A stretch of 64,000 nt of DNA from Multifurca ochricompacta (Eukaryota; Basidiomycota; Agaricomycetes; Russulales; Russulaceae), in NCBI GenBank assembly GCA_022496185.1, contig WTXG01000035.1, positions 62,001 to 126,000 of the forward strand, in the 5' to 3' direction. The position numbers and the translations under genes were made by a program. The notes under the pieces are model-generated. The model saw only the letters and a list, made by a program, of their open reading frames with translations, made no database searches and was not told the DNA's origin. Shown here piece by piece: positions 58,951 through 64,000 of this stretch. Position 1 is the first letter of the stretch; each line of letters starts with the position of its first letter.

Positions 58951-60531
58951 TCAAGCGACATAAAAATCTTCATCTCCTTTGAATTGTCCTTGCAATTCGA
59001 GACGTTGTTCGACAGTCATCGTTCTGAGGGCTGCCGCGAGTGCTGGTATGCTGATGGTGGATACTGTCGTTGCCGTCAGTGCCGCCTGTGATCCGTTAGA
59101 TCCGCTGGGTACCGTCGCAGTCGTCTGTGGGACTTCCGTGATTGTGACGGTCCGGGTCGGGGCGTTTGTGTTTGGTCGGGGGTTCCTATTTGGGCAGTCT
59201 CGGACTAAATGCCCCCGGCGTCCGCACTCAAAGCAACGGCCTTCCCTATTATATTGTTCCTTTTCCTCGGTGGTGACCGCCTTTTTAACAACGTCGACAT
59301 CCATTGCGTTTGGGTCACGCTTCCGGTAGAATGTGAATTTATTTCCCCGAGGGGGCGGATTGGCCGGTACTTTAGTGCCAAGGAGACTCTTCACATAGAC
59401 CCAGTTGGCGTGGTGTCGTCGGGCTGATGCTGCTGCTTCATCGAAGGTCTGTGGCTGTGGCTGATCTTGAGTCAGCATTGTTGTTTGGACTAGTCGGGTG
59501 GGTGATCCTTGGTGAAAGTATTGTCCTCCAGCTGCTACATCAACCCATGCAGTGTGAAAGGTTTGCCTGAAGGTTTCCCACACGTGTGGGACCCGGAGTC
59601 GGCCGTGCGCAATGTCGGAGAGCCAATCTGCTTGCTCTTCGACCCATCGGTCGACTTTGGGCCCTCTCATTAATGTCAGAACATATGCCACTCGGGATTG
59701 CTCGTTGATTACTATGGTCGCTTGTCGATTCAGGAAGAAATACAATTCCAGCCGCATGAACCATCTCTTGGCTGTCGCTCGGTCACCTTCGAAGAATGGA
59801 GGAGGCGTGCCCTCCATTCTCCCTCCTTGTAATGTGGGCGCCGCGTGTCCTGAATTCGGTAAGGGTGGTCCTCCTGGTCCTTCTTGTTGGCCTCCAGGGA
59901 AGGTAGGGCTTTCACTCGGGCTTCCTCTGAACTGACTGAACAGCGCGGGTTGAATACCGGGCTGGGTCGATGCTCCGATTGACGCGCTGCGGGTTCGTCC
60001 TGGAGTTGTGATTGTTGCTGACATGGCGAGGGTAGTGGGGATTATGGTTTCGGTAAATGGATCGTCTGGTGAGTTAAGCCCTGTTTCTTCAGGTACTGCT
60101 GCGATTGCTTCGAGCTGACTGCGATAGTCAGGATGGATCTGATACCAAGTACCTCGATACCAGTCAACGGAAAGCTTGGTCTGTCGATACGGGACCCAGT
60201 AACCACGAAACGGGGCGCCTTCTTCGCGGGCCTCAAGCCACCGAGCGGAGCGCTTCAAGTGCTTCGAAACGTTATCGCGGGGTCGTATAGGAATCAAAAA
60301 AGGAAAGCGGTTCGGTGTTAGCGTTGTCTGGGCGTCGATGAGTGTTATAGTGGAGTCGTCCAAAAGCTCGGTACAAGTCGGGATTCGCTCGGGGTGATTG
60401 GATTCGTGATATCTTGGTGTTGGGGCAAGGGACGCGTCGTCGTCTCCTTGCGCGTTCGAATGGGCGATCTTGTGTCTATGTTCTTTGAAGTCTGTTCTAA
60501 TGTCACAGCTAGGTGCGAGCTGTGTCCGGAG
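58951..60531 (-). mobile_element. retroelement gag with CCHC zinc knuckle
   Basis: Open frame from about 60531 to a TGA at 58951-58953. The frame has no ATG in its first part. The codon at 60363 is TTG and the first in-frame ATG is at 60024 (MSATITTPGRTRS), so the natural start is uncertain. The N-terminal part is Pro/Thr/Gly-rich. The capsid-like middle includes FFEGDRATAKRWFMRLELYF and WVEEQADWLSDIAHGR, then HVWETFRQTFHTAWVD. A basic linker with NPNAMDVD-like sequence leads to the zinc knuckle CFECGRRGHLVRDC (about 59200-59245; Cys, Cys, His, Cys all present). The C-terminus ends QFKGDEDFYVA. The intact 1.4 kb frame indicates a fairly young copy. Confidence 0.88.
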
Positions 60532-60790
60532 TCAAGTCGTCGTTCAGGGAACAAGTCGAAGTCGAGACCAAGATCAAGGTCAAGGTCAATCTATGCCCTC
60601 ACTGTTCAATGGGGGCACGCGTGAGAGACGAAGTCGGGGACAGAGGCACTCAGCCCTGTCACAAGTCACTGGGGTCGAAGATGCGACTTAGAGAACTCAA
60701 GAGGGTCTTATCTGTGAGTCTCTGAACACCTGTATTGAATACAAGAAAACAGATTTAAGGTCTGTCTCTAGGATCTAGCAGGTTTATATA
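60430..60790. repeat. LTR/leader-like block, copy A
   Basis: Contains TGTCACAGCTAGGTG near 60499, CAAGTCACTGGGGTCGAAG near 60662 and CACCTGTATTGAATACAAGA near 60729, ending AGGTCTGTCTC. The same ordered motifs recur about 600 bp to the right (copy B). It lies upstream of the minus-strand gag, where a 5' LTR or leader is expected. The ends were not delimited. Confidence 0.55.
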
Positions 60791-61084
60791 TAGGTTTGGG
60801 TAGTCAAACAGAATGTTCTAGTATCTGTTGGTAATCATAGTCATGGGTTACAAAGCTGGAACAGAACAGAACAGAATAGAATAGAACTGTGCATAAGTTG
60901 GTTGTGCCCTCTATAATCCACTAAGTAATCAAGGATAAGTACTTAGTCATCAGTCTAGGTCACCTGATATAGTCAAAGGTGAATCATATCAGTCACTTTA
61001 CAAGGCAAAAGGAAAGGAGAAAACAAAAGAAAAAGTCATCACAAATTTATTCAGCACATCCTGTTCTCCTGGTCTGAGTGGATA

Positions 61085-61435
61085 GATCTTGCAGTCTAGA
61101 GTTGTAGGTGTCACAGCCAGGTGTCTGCTGCGTCTGATCGTGTTTCAAGGGGTCAAGAGCTCTCAAGAAGCGGAGCGCACTCAAGATTCAAAGGCTACTA
61201 TAGAAGGCCCAGTTCAGGTCAAAGTTTCAGGTGCCCACGACGTTATGGAGGGGGCGCGTGCAGGAAACGAGTCGAGAGCAGTGGCAATCAGCCCTGCTAA
61301 AGTCACTGGGGAAGAAGGCTCTCCAAGCTGCTACTCAGGGAGTTCAAGGGGGGGTCTTTGTGAAGTCGAATACACCTGTATTAGGTACAAGAGAACAGAC
61401 TTAAGGTCTGTCTCAGTAAATCTAGTAGCTTAAGT
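61085..61435. repeat. LTR/leader-like block, copy B
   Basis: Diverged direct repeat of copy A with the same ordered motifs: TGTCACAGCCAGGTG (61111), AAAGTCACTGGGGAAGAAG (61299), CACCTGTATTAGGTACAAGA (61372) and AGGTCTGTCTC (61403). It is followed to the right by a decayed protease-region copy (61741-62090). Confidence 0.55.
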
Positions 61436-61670
61436 ACATCTTGAGTGAGGCACAATCAGTAAATGTAAGCTAACTAGAAGGTTCCAGTAAGTATCTAAGT
61501 AACCATATGCTCCAGGGGTTAGGCCCTGAGCTGAGATGAGAATTAGTAAGAGGGGTTGCACCCTCTGTAGCGCAAGCGTGGTGTGCACTTAAACAATCAA
61601 ATGAGAAGAATGCTAGCCCCTAGTCACATGACTCGGGGGCAGAGATCAGAGAAACCGAAACCGAAATGCG

Positions 61671-61682
61671 CGCGCGCGCGCG
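61671..61682. repeat. (CG)n dinucleotide run
   Basis: Alternating CGCGCG tract of 12 to 14 bases between GAAACCGAAATG and ACTCGAAA. Short alternating purine-pyrimidine run within retroelement remnants. Confidence 0.8.
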
Positions 61683-61740
61683 ACTCGAAAAACGTCACGT
61701 TCTCGTGACAACCTGTGTCACAAAAACTTCGCAAACCGTC

Positions 61741-62090
61741 ACAGTAGGTGTGTCTGATTTTAGTTCAATCCTATGATCCCAGGGCCATGCTGCCAGAAAG
61801 TGCTGTGCCTCTTGATCACTAAAGACCCTTGGTGCTGATGGTATTCACAGAGGACAACTTGATCCCAGGATCATTTTGTATTGTCTTTTGCTTTGATTGC
61901 CAACTCTTGGGCAATGTTTAGGCATTTAGCCCATTCATCTGGTAGACAGAATTTGATTGACTGTAAGAGGTGTCCCATGTGTCCAATCTATTTGGGGGTT
62001 ATTAGATGCAAACCAGGATCATATCATCAGTCCGATTGACATGATATAGAATCAATGTCATTGTGTTTTCCCAGCCGTGGTGTGTTAAAC
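61741..62090 (-). mobile_element. decayed second copy of the retroelement protease region
   Basis: Aligns by eye, with small indels, to 58345-58690 of the first copy, from TAGTTCAAT-CCCAGGGCCAT through TTTAGGCATTT to CCAGCCGTGGT. It has lost the reading frame. Nearly every CpG of the first copy in the compared stretch is TpG or CpA here. Confidence 0.8.
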
Positions 62091-62914
62091 GGGCATGGCT
62101 TGTTATGGCCTGGCTTTTTCTCTAACTACTATACAAAAACATAATTGTGCGGGGAGTGTATCATCAATAACTATAGTTGGGTCCATAGGTCAGTTATGGT
62201 AACCCATACCCATACCCACCACCCATGCAGGTACAAGAAACCCATGCAGATCCAAGAATGGCTAGAGCTAGCCATTCTAGCAACATGTAATCTTCCTGAT
62301 GTATGAGCTTGGTGACAATGTCTTAAATACAGTATCCAATCAATGATGTCATTACTTCGTGAACTTCACCGAGGATGACGTAGATGCGTTGAGGACCACT
62401 GCCATATCGTAGGGGAAAAGAGTATCGTACACTGCGGTCACCTGACCAGAATCGTACAAACAGGACTTCCTCTTCCTCTTCAGGTAAGTTGAGTGCCTTG
62501 CAAAGTGTACTTGCCGGAGTCGGAGCTCTTCCTTCCAGCCTTGGTTGTCATTTGCAACTTTTTGGAGTGTACGATCCCGAATTTCTGGGTCTGCACGGAA
62601 AGTGTCTTTGAGTTCAGCAAAGGCCTCTTTTTTTAATCCCATTCAAACTTTCAGCTGTGAAAGCTAGGTGTGCTTGTGTGTGCTGCATCTTCAAGCGTGT
62701 ATTTGTGTTGAGGACCCGATCTTTGATTTGGTGGTGCAACCAGTTCATTCAAACATTGTTCACATCCACATCCAACTGCGACGCGCGCTTCGCTTCGAGA
62801 ATCGAAGTCTGTCTAGATCTGGAAGTTCGATTCGTTCCAATTATGATGGCCGCGTTTTTTTAGGAGCCCAGTGCCACTCACACTCACCATCTTCTTTCTT
62901 TGCTGCTTTCTCTC
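62091..62914. other. intergenic region left of the desaturase
   Basis: Flank of the retroelement remnant (with CCCATACCCATACCCACC near 62200) and the desaturase upstream region. It contains the uncertain small ORF at 62352-62642, listed separately. Confidence 0.4.
62352..62642 (-). CDS. small hypothetical protein (96 residues)
   Basis: Open frame from the ATG at 62642 to a stop at 62352. It opens MGLKKEAFAELKDTFRADPE and continues with LQKVANDNQGWKEELRLRQV, a charged, mostly helical composition, then a basic YLKRKRKSC segment. No family is recognised. It sits between a decayed retroelement and the desaturase promoter. It could be a small orphan gene, a fragment of a larger gene or a chance frame. 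Confidence 0.3.
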   Translation of the reverse strand: MGLKKEAFAELKDTFRADPEIRDRTLQKVANDNQGWKEELRLRQVHFARHSTYLKRKRKSCLYDSGQVTAVYDTLFPYDMAVVLNASTSSSVKFTK

Positions 62915-64000
62915 ATGACCTCCCGCACTTCCCGAAATCAGTCCACTTTCTGGTGGAATAATGCCATCTTTTTCTGTGGTACGCATCTCGCCGCGGCCTA
63001 CGGTGTCTACCATCGCCCCTTGGCCACAATACCCAAGGCCATTCTCGTCGCAACTGTCGTGCTCTGGCAATTGGCATCATTCGGGTGCGCATATATGCGC
63101 TATATTTCCCGGGAGACGCGTAATTCTCCATCTAACCAGGCTTTTTTTTTAGTATAACCATTGGATACCACCGCTTGTATTCTCATCGGTCTTTCAATGC
63201 CTCGCTTGGCGTACGCATCGCCCTCGCGTTGGTCGGGGCTAGCGCGTTCCAGGGTTCGATAAAAGTCAAGTACATCACCTTCTCATTTGCAAATGATACT
63301 GACAGATTCACTATTAGTGGTGGTATGAAAATCGTCCCTGATGTCAAAGAAATAGAATGCTGAGAACTGGCTCTTTCTACCGCAGGTGTCTCAGACACCG
63401 ACTTCACCATGTACGTTGAGAAGTGCCTGCAACCTCGCACCAGTCCATTTACTTCTATCGTAGAGGTTTACCGATGACGAAAAAAATGATCCGTACGTGT
63501 CATATCATCATCTAAGGCCATTGGGTCAGACAGTGCCCGGGTTGTCATTAGGTATTGTGCCACCCGTGGCCTGCTGTTCAGCCACGTTGGGTGGATTTTC
63601 TTCAAGCCCAACTATGAAAAACTCCATTTGATTGAACGTAAAGACCTTGAAGAGGACCCAGGTATGTTGACGTGTCGTAACTGAGGTTTTTTGACAGGTC
63701 AGCTGACCGCGAGTCATGATCAGTCGTACGCTTGCAACATCGATATTTTGGTAAGTGGAGCGTAGATATATGAAAACCATGCTGAGCCTAGCTGCGATTG
63801 TTTAGTTCCTCTTGCCATTTTTCTTGGCATAATTTTCCCGACAGTGCTAGGCGCCACATATGGCGACACGGACGGAGGTTTTATTTATGCAGGATTAGTC
63901 GCGCGACTCCTTAGTGCGTTTTGGCCTTTGGATCAAAACAATGAAACTGACTCATAGGGAATAGTCTGGCATTCCACATTTCTCGTCAACTCGTAGGCTG
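62915..64000 (+). CDS. delta-9 fatty-acid desaturase (acyl-CoA), 5' part (partial)
   Basis: ER membrane di-iron enzyme that makes monounsaturated fatty acids; yeast orthologue OLE1. The ATG at 62915 opens MTSRTSRNQSTFWWNNAIFF. Membrane helices are followed by an intron near 63107-63153 and the first His box, GYHRLYSHRSF (about 63166-63195). GASAFQGSIK ends at 63264. To continue WWCLRHRLHH (second His box, HRLHH) a 5-nt exon TGGTG at 63318-63322 is required between two introns (63265-63317 and 63323-63385). Then RFTDDEKNDP, YCATRGLLFSHVGWIFFKPN, YEKLHLIERKDLEEDP, VVRLQHRYF (exon starting near 63722) and VPLAIFLGIIFPTVLGATYG join in phase, each via GT-AG introns. The window ends in IWHSTFLVNS, just before the third His box. 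The TAG near 63994 is best read as a GTAGGC splice donor. The cytochrome b5 domain lies outside. Confidence 0.92.

Noticed and set aside
58979..59329. Plus-strand ORF over the gag region
   Set aside because: It lies antisense to the zinc-knuckle gag frame, which has a clear family motif.
63990..63999. Apparent premature stop (TAG) at the end of the desaturase
   Set aside because: AACTC followed by GTAGGC reads better as an exon end and splice donor. The window ends before this can be tested.
1..64000. CRISPR array, bacterial operons, rRNA or clear tRNA genes
   Set aside because: No regular spacer-repeat array is present and all genes are intron-rich eukaryotic genes. I found no convincing tRNA A and B boxes by eye, though a tRNA scan would be needed to exclude them.

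Overview
The window is nuclear DNA from a filamentous basidiomycete, most likely an Agaricomycete. The evidence is dense genes on both strands, many 50-60 nt GT-AG introns with CTAAC-like branch sites, two DUF6534 genes, a basidiomycete-style F-box protein, a Goodbye-NACHT-ankyrin STAND protein and a Ty3/gypsy-type retroelement. Species cannot be fixed from the sequence alone; a Rhizoctonia/Ceratobasidium-like fungus would fit.

Layout, left to right: 5' end of CTP synthase (-) and an NRAMP metal transporter (+), divergent; cytochrome P450 (-); alkaline ceramidase (+); mitochondrial EF-Ts (-); F-box protein (-); STAND/NLR-like Goodbye-NACHT-ANK protein (+); LAT-type amino-acid permease (-); a very large Ser/Pro-rich and Met/Gly-rich disordered protein (-); DUF6534 membrane protein (-); PX-domain AGC kinase (-); CRAL-TRIO (Sec14-like) protein (+); DUF3140 protein (+); GRAM-VASt sterol-transfer (LAM-type) protein (-) divergent from an RCC1-repeat protein (+); second DUF6534 protein (+); FUSC/ArAE-2-like multi-membrane transporter (+); retroelement remnants (58.2-62.1 kb); and the 5' part of a delta-9 fatty-acid desaturase (+) that runs off the right edge.

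There is no obvious biosynthetic cluster. Most genes are housekeeping or lipid/membrane genes (CTP synthase, ceramidase, Sec14-like, LAM, desaturase). The most interesting items are the STAND protein with eight 33-residue ankyrin repeats, a probable 5-nt microexon in the desaturase, an in-frame gag-UGA-AUG-protease junction in the retroelement, and a CpG-depleted second element copy.

A caution for anyone using these gene models: about a dozen conserved reading frames are interrupted by what looks like a single missing base, mostly at short G or C runs. This pattern suggests residual indel errors in the assembly rather than that many pseudogenes. Coordinates for multi-exon genes are start codon to stop codon and include introns.
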